Shown here: positions 58,001 to 64,000 of the stretch, one piece after another
Numbering within the stretch: the first letter of the stretch is position 1
How the letters are laid out: every line of letters starts with the position of its first letter
Origin: Leptasterias polaris
Taxonomy: Eukaryota; Echinodermata; Asteroidea; Forcipulatida; Asteriidae
Assembly: GCA_037783415.1 (NCBI GenBank)
Contig: JAZGTN010000170.1
Coordinates: 3,701,501 to 3,765,500 of the forward strand
Reading direction: 5' to 3'
Length of the DNA stretch: 64,000 nt
Notes under the pieces: model-generated
The model's input: only the letters and a program-made list of their open reading frames with translations
Told to the model about the DNA's origin: nothing
Database searches by the model: none
Translations under genes and position numbers: made by a program

Positions 58001-61000
58001 GCTTTGTCATTAAATCGGTGATTTGAAATTCTACATTGCCGGCAGGTGCAGTCTAGACCACCACAGCGCTGTTTCTCCCCTCGTTGTTTTGTCATGGTGT
58101 GTTGGTACTTCTCATGTGAGCATGACAGAGGAAGGGGGTAACCCCCTGTACACATGGTGTTGTTTTTATTTGTTGAATCATTGCAAGTGGGCAGCCGTCC
58201 CACAACTACCTTAGTGCCCCCTCCCCCGCTCCCACGAATGAAACAAAGCCACATGAGAGTCTTTGCTAAAAAAAAACCCAGACGACTTGCAAAGTAGGAA
58301 GGTCTATATTATTCAATTGCGTCTATAATAGATAGGTTGCAATATGACGTAAGTCGGCCATCTTTACGGGCAATTTTGAACACACAGTCATGCGTTACGC
58401 GTGAGAACGGCGTGCAGCACGCGCACATTTCACAAAACTCATTGCGTGATTGGTTAGTGAATGACGCGGCTGCGTTAATAATTTGAGCGCTTGACGCGCC
58501 TGCAAGCCAAAATGCAATTTGCCCGTAAAGATGGCGTCTACTGGGAACTATCTATAGTTAAAACGCTCTGGAAATACCGACAAACAAGGAAGCAGACCAA
58601 GAAGCTCGTAGCATGATCGAACAGGTCGGGGAAGGGTCACTCGGTGACTCTGAGGTCATATACTGTCTACAGACAAGTCCATTCTTACCACCAGCTGTTA
58701 GAATATTATAAGCAAAAAGTCTGTCTGCTAAACCGATGTTTGATATAGGCCCATCTGACAATTCGTCAAGCCAGGTGCAGCAGTGGGATAGCCCGGTTGT
58801 AGAGTCACCACAACGCTGACGAACTATGTTAACAACTAATAGCGCTCAAACAGACGCCAAATAATGTCGAGACCTTTCTCTTCATGGAATTCTCACCATA
58901 ATAGTGTAACTGGTATGTGTGGGTATTAATTGTTTGAGTACATACGAGCGCACTCCGTCAGATTAGATGCCAGCGGTACAATACTTGCTTGCCATTGGAA
59001 AATAGACTGCATCATTTTGACCAATGGATTCCACCCATTATGCTATATGGTTATTTGTATTAATTTATTTATTCCGAAATAAATTAGGTTCATGCAGCAA
59101 TGCAATTTACATGGCCCTTTGGTACCAAACTCCGAGTGGCAACATGGCGGTTCTTGGGCTACATGTATACAATTCTGGTGACGTTCAGACAATGGACAAT
59201 TTAATATTAAATTGTCCAGACATGCTGTGTTTATTTATAATTAAATTATTTCTACAGAAATAATAATGTAGGCCCAAATTCATACATCTTGGTATTTTAA
59301 AACCCGATTGGCAACATGGCGGCTCTTGGGCTGTATCACAATCCTTTCACTATTCAGAAAAAAACCCAACGTTTATTGCAGTGCTTGTGATTGTAGCCTC
59401 AATCATGGCAACCAGAACTAGCATCCTCTTGTTCTCCACGCCATGACGGTGTTTAACAAGGAAGATAGTGGTAGCACTTAAAGACAAAATAATTAAATAA
59501 AAAATACATGAGCTTTCGTAGAAACTACTATAATTATATACTCATCTGATAAAGTAGTTGTTTGCTGCAGAAGCTCTTGAATAAAAAAAGGGTAATCTTT
59601 AAGTGCTACACTACCTTGCTTGTTTTATCTACCAGACTATCAGGGCTATCTATATCAGTGTTTTAGAAAGCACTATATTATAATGTAAATAACAACACAC
59701 GGTCAAAAAAGCAGCATTTAATATGGCAACTATGATCCAATAACTATCTGTGAGCAGATGGAATCACAGTTCATGGATGAAGTCAGCATTTCACCACACA
59801 GACAACAGGTGGCTGATCGATCACCAAACAAAATCAGTCTCGTGGAATATTCCAAACAAGCAGCAACAGTTCATTAAAACCCGTGAACGTCACATTGTGG
59901 AAGTCAAAGTAATGTCAACGAACGCAACAACCCTGGTAACAAGATCTCTTTCCATTCGAGTTGGACCGAATGGAAAGTATATTTTCAGGAACAATGTAAA
60001 TATCGCAACTAATTGTTCTTCTTTAAAGTCTTGCTGAAAAATATTGCACACAAGCTGTAATACCTCAAAGTGGCTCGACTTTTTGAATAATAATACCGAA
60101 CATTGTAAGCCTTTAAAAAAATTGGATATGTAACGACCGGTTCTCTTTGAGTTTGCCCCTTTCTTCACCAAGCTGCCGTCACCAAAATCCCAAAGGGGCA
60201 AGTGGGCTCGGTGATATCGCCTTAACCTGGTGACACAGCTCTGTTTTACGCAATACCTGTTCGCTGTACAGAGTGCACAGGTATTTTGGGAACATTACGT
60301 GTTCTGGAAGTCATTTTGAGAAACATGTATTGGGTGACAAAAGTTACAGTTCCAAGAATACATCGTTATTGTATTGAAATATCACAAGGTGACCGGCTCC
60401 GAAATACCACAGTGCTCAAAACGGAATGCAAAAGTACCAGCAAGGTTCAAGAAGCCCAATGTGTTTAAGCACCAAAGCATGCTCGCTGTTTATGACTGAC
60501 ACCTCATTTACGTATCCGCTATGCCTAATAATAATAAATAATAAATAATAATGGGAGACTTTTGAACGCTAGGTGGCAGCAGACTTACCAGGTAAATTTC
60601 CATTGTTTACGTATAGTTCTGAGCATGCGCACATTACCGATAATAATGGATTTACCTGGTAAGTCTACTGTCACATAGCGTCCCCAAAGTCCCCCATTGG
60701 TAACTAATTACATTTGCAGAGCCCCCTTCAACCGAGGATGTTCGAAGGCGAATATTCCCTAACAATTACATCAGAATACACAAATACAATAAGCCTAACG
60801 TACAGATGCAGCAAAAATTTACACACACACAATATTGTTTTTAAAACAAACGCCCCTACCCCTAGCAACGGGGAACAAAACAATAACACTAAATACACAA
60901 GCATTCAAAATGATAAATATCACATTCTGAATCTGTGATTACGAAAGGAAAAGTAGGGTCGTTGCACGCAACTAGAGCTAATGTTTGCTTTGGAAGGAAA

Positions 61001-62803
61001 GCAAAACAAAAACTTGACACGTTTATGGTGGTGGTGTATCGTTGCTGACGTCAGGGCGGTCTTTTAAATAGGTTTGCGTTTTAAAAACAAGGATTGCAAG
61101 TGCAACGAAGTCATTGTTGTTTTTCACATGTTGGATCCTACAAACCTTTTTTGACCCACTGCTTTTTTTGGGGGGGGGGGGGGGGGGGGGGGGTGGGGGA
61201 AATCATAACCAATAGTGTCTTGAAAACGAAAGCAAAATCTCAGCTCTTAAGGTCATTGGTGTACGGTAGGAATGTCCACAAAAGTTCAAATGAATGTGCA
61301 CACTAATGCTCAAAAACAAGTGTAGCACCAGAACCAGACAAGCCGATTCTTTCACCATGTAAAATTTAACCTGCTAGACAAAAGTACACTCGATCACATC
61401 TCTTTCAAAAAACAATTTCTCTAAAATCAACAATGACTTTTAACAAACTGAACTGTGAGCGTTGAATAGATTAACAAGAATCACCCTTTCTAAAAATATA
61501 TTTGTATAAATATATTGTAGGAAACAGACGACGAATTACACCTTTTATAAATAACTCCTTCTTTGATTTTGTTGTGTTTGATGAACTAACAACAACTTGT
61601 GCAACTTAATATAAAACGTAATGATTCGGGTTGAACGAGTATGTTCCTTTTCATCTATGAAGTCGACTACGGGTTCACATCTCATAAATGAAACCAAACC
61701 CGGATGGAGACAATGCTTGGCCTACAATAAGCTACCGTAGGCCTACTTATTTATTTTCACTTAATAATGGATTAGGTACAATAAGCAATCTGAGTTTTTA
61801 TCTATTGATGATTTACAAAGGAATAATATGTAGGTACACAGCTTTGCCTTTGTATTGTTCTGACTGACTTAGTTTAAGTAATACAAAAGCATAACATTGT
61901 AGATTACGTGTATTTTTGATATATTGTGAAATAATCCGAGTGTTTCAAACGAATGAAGGTCCTAGAGTATTTAACCAATAAAGGTACTAGTGTTTTCAAC
62001 GACTAATGTCCTCGTGCTTTTAGTCAACAATTGATAAATACCGAGAGTTTTCAACGAAAGGTCCTAGTGCTTTCAATGATAGTCCTTGTGTTTTCATTAA
62101 AAAATTAAAGGTCCTATAGTTTTCAAAGAAAAAAAAGGTCATAGAAATGTACTTCCCCCCCCCCATTATTATTTTATACACTACCGCAGTTTATGAAACA
62201 AACATTGCACTTGTACTGTAGCCAAAGGCCATTGCACTTGTAACCAAAGGCTAAATCGAGACAATATAAAAATTAAAACAGAAACGGAAAAAGATAATTG
62301 AAAATCTGATCAATGAATCGGCATTTGCTTTAGGCTATGTTTTACCATCACTTTACACACTGAGACTACAAATACAAAGTTATTCGATTTCGACAATCAT
62401 TGAAACTTTTTTCTTTTCTGTTCAAAAAAGAGCCAAACAAGATCACCGATAAACCATCCACAACTGAAACGACACCCACGACGGTCATCACGACTACCGG
62501 AACGATGCCCTCTTCATCCACCACTGGGCAAACATCTATCCGTCACACTGCCCGGCAAACAGTACCAATGACAAGTCCAGATGCACCAAAAGACGGTCAC
62601 TCTGCGGCGGATGGTTCAGCAGCGGGTGCTGCTGAGGGGTCGCCCCAGAGGAATGACAATTCACCCGGCGAGGGGATTGGTTTCTATCCGTCAGCTCCGT
62701 TCTGGGGTGTGGTCAGTGCCATTGCCATTCTACTCCTGATCGTGGTCGTGCTGTTGATCCTGATACTGCGTCGACAGATGGCTTCAAAGTCTCCCCTCAC
62801 CAG
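39917..62803 (+). CDS. EGF-like-repeat transmembrane protein, MEGF/SREC-like (gene-level span, 3' partial)
   Basis: Seven exons (39917-40029, 49005-49090, 50322-50529, 53858-53961, 54210-54423, 56669-56829, 62431-62803) join in matching phases into about 419 residues. In order: a signal peptide (about 1-22); a short Cys-containing segment (YASCCDQHYPNETCS); EGF-like and laminin-EGF-like modules of the form CPCRNGAEC...CTCKPGWVGVRC and CDCLNGGSC...CRCQPGWTGDRC, about 65-290; a Thr/Ser-rich mucin-like stalk; a transmembrane helix (FWGVVSAIAILLLIVVVLLI, about 386-408); and the start of a cytoplasmic tail (RRQMASKSPLTR). MEGF10, Draper and SREC receptors carry similar modules and act in engulfment or ligand uptake, but no EMI domain is seen here. 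The tail, which could even hold a kinase, lies beyond the window, so the exact family is unresolved. Confidence 0.85.
40030..41650. other. Intron 1 of the EGF-like gene, first part
   Basis: AT-rich intronic DNA with no recognised exon or complete repeat. An isolated palindrome or short word repeats may be present but I see nothing with clear borders. Confidence 0.3.
41791..41830 (+). promoter_or_regulatory. Possible TATA-containing core promoter in the EGF-gene intron
   Basis: TATAAATA at 41800-41807 is followed by GC-rich sequence (CTGCCCGGCCCAGGAGGGGC), unlike the AT-rich surroundings. It could serve an internal or alternative start, but no downstream exon was found. Confidence 0.3.
42130..45330. 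other. Intron 1 of the EGF-like gene, middle part
   Basis: AT-rich noncoding DNA; no exon or bordered repeat was recognised. A TA- and AC-rich stretch lies near 43915-44030. Confidence 0.3.
45335..45457 (+). promoter_or_regulatory. Possible regulatory module (CRE, paired nuclear-receptor-like half sites, TATA)
   Basis: TGACGTCA at 45335-45342 is a full CRE. TCACTGAGGTCAAA (45361-45374) faces TTTGACCTCAGTGA (45416-45429), perfect 14-base arms around 41 bases, each holding an AGGTCA half site. TATATAAG lies at 45450-45457. The arrangement may be a regulatory module in the EGF-gene intron, or a small palindromic transposon carrying these words. Confidence 0.4.
45962..46440. repeat. Degenerate GTTTGTCGGACACAATGG minisatellite
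   Basis: The word TTGTCGGACACAATG and variants recur some 15 times at uneven spacing of about 16-35 bases. The - strand carries a 155-codon open frame through it, rich in repeated CVRP and VSDKP words, which is best read as repeat-derived. Confidence 0.8.
46441..47270. other. EGF-gene intron 1, moderately GC stretch
   Basis: No exon was recognised. CACGTG (46803-46808), an inverted CCAAT (46786-46790) and the CArG-like CCAATATGGG (46841-46850) lie within 65 bases and could be chance or a weak control region. Confidence 0.3.
47280..47385. mobile_element. Perfect 46-base-arm hairpin derived from tRNA-like SINE
   Basis: Bases 47280-47325 are the exact inverted complement of 47340-47385, with a 14-base loop region (47326-47339). 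Each arm runs from the B box (GGTTCAAATCC) through the CTAGTCAATTTTTCTTTG tail of the type-2 element. It is a head-to-head version in which the A-box half is lost. If transcribed it would fold into a long stable stem. Confidence 0.93.
47456..47858. mobile_element. GGTATAC-family MITE (about 400 bp)
   Basis: The ends TTAAAGGCAAAGTATACC and CGTATACCTTCCCTTTAA are inverted. Shared interior with 9724-10083 includes the Ile/Leu-free words TCTGAGAAGTGTTCTG, GCAGGAAGAATAATC and TACTATCAAAAGCTGC. Opposite orientation to that copy. Confidence 0.82.
48255..48480 (+). mobile_element. Fragment of SINE type 3 or relative
   Basis: GGTTCAAATCCCGTTTCG resembles a B box and GGTTTTCCTCCCATATCTCA matches the body of 27872-28112. 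The A-box half is missing. Confidence 0.5.
48464..48830. mobile_element. TTTAAAGG-end MITE related to 34018-34314
   Basis: The ends TTTAAAGGTATTATACAG and GTGTACAGGGCCTTTAAA are roughly inverted. The interior ACATGAAATAACAAACCTGT and GAGAAAATAGTGAAAA matches the copy at 34018. Confidence 0.75.
49005..49090 (+). CDS. EGF-receptor-like exon 2
   Basis: The acceptor is TATATTTGCAG and the donor TCCATAG|GTGAGT. It encodes DAEVYLMQDWDLYASCCDQH and YPNETCSI, with three Cys and one N-glycosylation site (NET). It enters on one base of a split codon and leaves in phase 1. No named domain was recognised. Confidence 0.75.
49797..49958. mobile_element. Palindromic MITE with GATTTCAC ends
   Basis: GGAGCCGATTTCACCAAAAG faces GTGATGTGAAATTGAGCC, with further matching TTAGCAA/AAGATT words inside. 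A related element lies at 50816-50953. It is in the intron before EGF exon 3. Confidence 0.7.
50322..50529 (+). CDS. EGF-receptor-like exon 3 (EGF modules)
   Basis: The acceptor is TTCATCAACAG and the donor TCTCCTAA|GTAAGT. It encodes CPCRNGAECFPSNRTC, CKPGWVGVRCQRSC and a laminin-type module CKRKCRCGPDASCDP...GMCEC. Cys spacing is that of tandem EGF repeats. Phase entering 1, leaving 2. Confidence 0.92.
50550..50797. mobile_element. Foldback element with GGGTCA words, smaller relative of 35395-35769
   Basis: ACTCATGGGTCAAAATTGAC and TCATTTCTGACCCGGACATG are inverted, and both elements share TCCCATGGGGC and TTTCTGGGTCAG. It begins about 20 bases after EGF exon 3. Confidence 0.75.
50816..50953. 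mobile_element. Palindromic MITE with GATTTCACAAAGC ends
   Basis: GGATTTCACAAAGCACTAAG faces GTAGCTCTTTGTGAAATTTG, with a central TAGTGATTTGCATTGTGACA. Related to 49797-49958. Confidence 0.75.
50954..51269. mobile_element. Truncated TTTAAAGG-end MITE
   Basis: ACATGTACATAAAATAATAA, AGTTTAGACTAAACCG and the right end ATCACCCTTTAA match the family at 34018-34314. The left terminal repeat is lost where it meets the preceding element. Confidence 0.65.
51270..51840. other. EGF-gene intron, nothing recognised
   Basis: AT-rich intronic DNA between a MITE fragment and a SINE; no exon seen. Confidence 0.3.
51846..52128 (-). mobile_element. tRNA-headed SINE, type 1
   Basis: On the - strand the B box is GGGTTCGAGTCCCGG and the A-box region is decayed (GTGTCCGAACGGATATGAG). 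The body reads ACACTTGTGTCCTTGAGCAA, then CTTCGTCCTTCGGATGATGG and the 3' part AGAGAAGGGGTTTGCCCC. It has the fullest 3' part of the four copies. Confidence 0.83.
52415..52640. mobile_element. TAGATAGGTTGC-end palindromic MITE, copy 1
   Basis: The ends TAGATAGGTTGC and GGGAACTATCTA are roughly inverted; the subterminal CCATCTTTACGGGCAA and TTGCCCGTAAAGATGG are perfect. The interior includes TGCGTTACGCGTGAGAACGG. The copy at 58329-58554 is almost identical. Confidence 0.92.
52641..53857. other. EGF-gene intron, nothing recognised
   Basis: AT-rich intronic DNA. No exon or bordered repeat seen before the acceptor of exon 4. Confidence 0.3.
53858..53961 (+). CDS. EGF-receptor-like exon 4 (EGF module)
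   Basis: The acceptor is TTAATTATTACAG and the donor CATGCAG|GTAATG. It encodes CTARCPVNRYGPKCRWKCRC and GGCDHMTGSCDH, a laminin-EGF-like module. Confidence 0.88.
54210..54423 (+). CDS. EGF-receptor-like exon 5 (EGF modules)
   Basis: The acceptor is GCATCAAAG (weak pyrimidine tract) and the donor GAAAACAA|GTAAGT. It encodes NCDCLNGGSCQAKSPSCRC, then QPGWTGDRCGVPC and CALSCGCGDNSTC...GLCSC. Phases 1 and 2 match both neighbours. Confidence 0.92.
54424..56668. other. EGF-gene intron between exons 5 and 6
   Basis: No exon recognised. A foldback related to the minisatellite at 24066 lies at 55240-55372. Confidence 0.35.
55240..55372. mobile_element. Foldback element with CTTGGGCTTGGGCTTGG core
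   Basis: TTTGCGAAGCCACGACTTGG faces CCAAGTTGTGGTGTCGAAAA. The core has three TTGGGC units, against many in the relative at 24066-24300. Confidence 0.72.
56669..56829 (+). CDS. EGF-receptor-like exon 6 (last EGF module)
   Basis: The acceptor is ATTTTTGGAAG and the donor ACCAAAG|GTTTGT. It encodes CSGRCPPGVYGPRCSYQCDC and LTCNQLTGDCQC, then an acidic NECQEILHG tail before the stalk. Confidence 0.9.
56830..58325. other. EGF-gene intron, first part
   Basis: No exon recognised. Includes a poly-G tract at 57431-57445 and a GC-rich patch near 58190-58220. Confidence 0.3.
57431..57445. repeat. Poly-G tract
   Basis: Fifteen consecutive G on this strand; length is unreliable. Confidence 0.85.
58329..58554. 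mobile_element. TAGATAGGTTGC-end palindromic MITE, copy 2
   Basis: Almost identical over its length to 52415-52640, including CACACAGTCATGCGTTACGC; only two or so substitutions were noticed (for example CAATTTGG against CAATTTTG). Same orientation as copy 1. Confidence 0.92.
58560..59450. other. EGF-gene intron, nothing recognised as exon
   Basis: Contains a perfect 24-base palindrome at 59194-59217 (arms GGACAATTTAAT and ATTAAATTGTCC) and a repeated word GGCAACATGGCGG at about 59138 and 59309. No coding signal seen. Confidence 0.4.
59454..59630. mobile_element. Palindromic MITE with AACAAGGAAG ends (about 175 bp)
   Basis: AACAAGGAAGATAGTGGTAG and CTACACTACCTTGCTTGTT are inverted, and TAGCACTTAAAGA faces TCTTTAAGTGCTA. 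It lies in the long intron before the transmembrane exon. Confidence 0.82.
60553..60695. mobile_element. Palindromic MITE with GGGAGACTTT ends (about 143 bp)
   Basis: GGGAGACTTTTGAACGCTAG faces TAGCGTCCCCAAAGTCCCCC, and AGACTTACCAGGTAAAT faces ATTTACCTGGTAAGTCT exactly. Total arms are near 45 bases. Confidence 0.88.
60700..61165. other. EGF-gene intron, nothing recognised
   Basis: No exon or bordered repeat seen. Confidence 0.3.
61170..61199. repeat. Poly-G tract
   Basis: About 29 bases of G with one T; length is unreliable. Confidence 0.88.
61930..62150. repeat. Degenerate AAAGGTCCTAGTGTTTTCAA repeat
   Basis: The word (A)GGTCCTAGTG-TTTTCAACGA and variants recur about six times at 25-40 base spacing, ending about 280 bases before the transmembrane exon. 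Confidence 0.7.
62431..62803 (+). CDS. EGF-receptor-like exon 7 (Thr/Ser stalk and transmembrane helix)
   Basis: The acceptor follows a pyrimidine-rich stretch (TTTTCTGTTCAAAAAAG) and the donor is CTCACCAG|GTAAGT. It encodes a stalk of Thr/Ser/Pro (STTETTPTTVITTTGTMPSS), a Gly/Ala linker, the hydrophobic helix and the basic stop-transfer RRQMASK. It leaves in phase 2, so at least one further exon lies to the right. Confidence 0.9.
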
Positions 62804-63030
62804 GTAAGTATTAATCCAAGACCAGTGGATTTTTACCCAAACACGAATCATCTCTGTGCAATCATGTGTTTATTTTGTGGGAAAAGCGGGCTGGTTGTAC
62901 GGGCCTGAGAATGTTACATGTGGGCCTACAACAAAGTCAAAAAGCCAACGAAAACCAACGAAAGAACTCACAAAAAATAATATAGTTGTTTACCTGAATA
63001 AAGTAAATAAATCAATAAAACAAAGCCCAG

Positions 63031-63382
63031 GAACACTAGTTCCTCTTGGGCTTACAGAACACTGATGCCTCTCGGGCCTAACATGGAACACTGGTGCCTC
63101 TTGGGCCTTCAGAACACTGATGCCTCTCGGGCTTACCATGGAACACTGGTGCCTCTTGGGCCTTCAGAACACTGGTCCTTCTTGGGCTTACCATGGAACC
63201 TTGGTGCCTCTTGGGTCTTCAGAACACTGATGCCTCTTGGGCTCACCACGGAACACTGGTGCATTTTGTGCCACGGAACAATGGTGTCTCTTGGGCTTAC
63301 AGAACACTGATTCCTCTCGGGCTTACCATGGAACACTGATGCCTCTTGGGCTTACCACGGAACAGTGGTGCCTGTTGGGCCA
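63031..63382. repeat. Minisatellite of GAACACTGATGCCTCTTGGG units
   Basis: The unit (about 26-29 bases) alternates CAGAACACTGATGCCTCTCG and CATGGAACACTGGTGCCTCT over some 13 copies. It lies in the intron after the transmembrane exon. Open frames on both strands through it are repeat artefacts. Confidence 0.88.
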
Positions 63383-63399
63383 CGGATAGTGTTGCATCT

Positions 63400-64000
63400 T
63401 GTACCCATGAAACATACTGATCCATAGTGCAGCAGACCTACACAATAATATTTTAATCTGGCCCTGGTTAAGGAAAAGAGGTTTACAAACTCATAACAAA
63501 TAAGGAAGAATATGATTTAAGATAATACAATTAACGATTGATGAATTTGCAGAGCTCCCTTACACTACTTACCACTTAATACTAATAGTCATAGACAAGC
63601 ATAAATCAAGTGCTTTAACAACAATAAACAAGGAGAACTTGAAATCTCCTTTTATCAGACGACAATACGCGGAAAATGGCAAAAAGACCAAACACTTTCG
63701 TAATAAAACGGGATTTTTCCCCTCCAAAATGTAAAATGTTTACACGCACTTTGAAAGAACAAGGAACTAAAACAACACAAAATCTAGTTCAGGAAATGTT
63801 ACAACGACCACCGACATGACGGGCAATAATTGTGACGAGTATCGACACTTAATAAACCGAAAGCTGATGCTGAAGAAAAGTAATCGAATACTGTCATTGT
63901 AAGCAATGCTACGATCAATAACATGGGCTTTGAACTCATTCAAAATCGATGCAATCGCCAAGTCAACAAATTATATATTGTGAAGCCATTACAGTTGACA
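63400..64000. other. Intron at right edge, nothing recognised
   Basis: AT-rich intronic DNA; no further exon of the EGF-like gene is recognised before the window ends. Confidence 0.35.

Noticed and set aside
63065..63310. Open frame of repeated LGLTEHW-like words
   Set aside because: It is an artefact of the 26-29-base minisatellite.

Overview
This is animal nuclear DNA: short coding exons with GT/AG borders and consistent phases, long introns, and many short non-autonomous repeats. The repeat spectrum (short palindromic elements beginning GGGCCCAATTTCATAGAGC, tRNA-headed SINEs, tandem arrays) and the deuterostome-like protein sequences suggest an echinoderm, perhaps a sea star. The species is an inference and cannot be fixed from the window. 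No autonomous transposon genes, CRISPR arrays or bacterial features were seen.

Three genes can be rebuilt exon by exon. (1) 555-9332, + strand: a Gli/Ci-family zinc-finger transcription factor, the effector of Hedgehog signalling. Nine exons carry the part before the Sufu-binding SYGHL motif, the five C2H2 fingers, an RRxS-rich phosphorylation region, a polyQ tract and the conserved C-terminal activation segment. The N-terminal exon or exons lie before base 1. (2) 24607-28462, - strand: FAIM (Fas apoptotic inhibitory molecule), four coding exons giving a complete 178-residue protein. (3) 39917-62803, + strand, running off the right edge: a single-pass membrane protein with a signal peptide, EGF-like modules of the MEGF/SREC type, a Thr/Ser-rich stalk and a transmembrane helix. 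Its cytoplasmic part is largely beyond the window. Splice phases agree across every junction used in all three models.

Layout: 0-9.3 kb Gli; 9.3-about 14 kb probable Gli 3' UTR and flank, with repeats; 14-19 kb repeat-rich intergenic DNA; 19.0-21.8 kb a 178-bp satellite array; 22-24.6 kb intergenic DNA and FAIM 3' side; 24.6-28.5 kb FAIM; 28.5-39.9 kb noncoding DNA between the divergent FAIM and EGF genes; 40-49 kb the first EGF-gene intron; 49-56.8 kb the EGF exons; 56.8-62.4 kb a long intron; 62.4-62.8 kb the stalk/transmembrane exon; then a minisatellite. Gli and FAIM are convergent. Nothing suggests that the three genes share a pathway.

The most unusual material is in the repeats: tRNA-like elements with target-site duplications and inverted ends, one of which forms a hairpin with perfect 46-base arms; the satellite with two linked sequence variants and a duplicated block; palindromic elements close to two Gli splice acceptors; a decayed partial copy of a Gli exon; and two nearly identical roughly 225-bp palindromic elements 5.9 kb apart.
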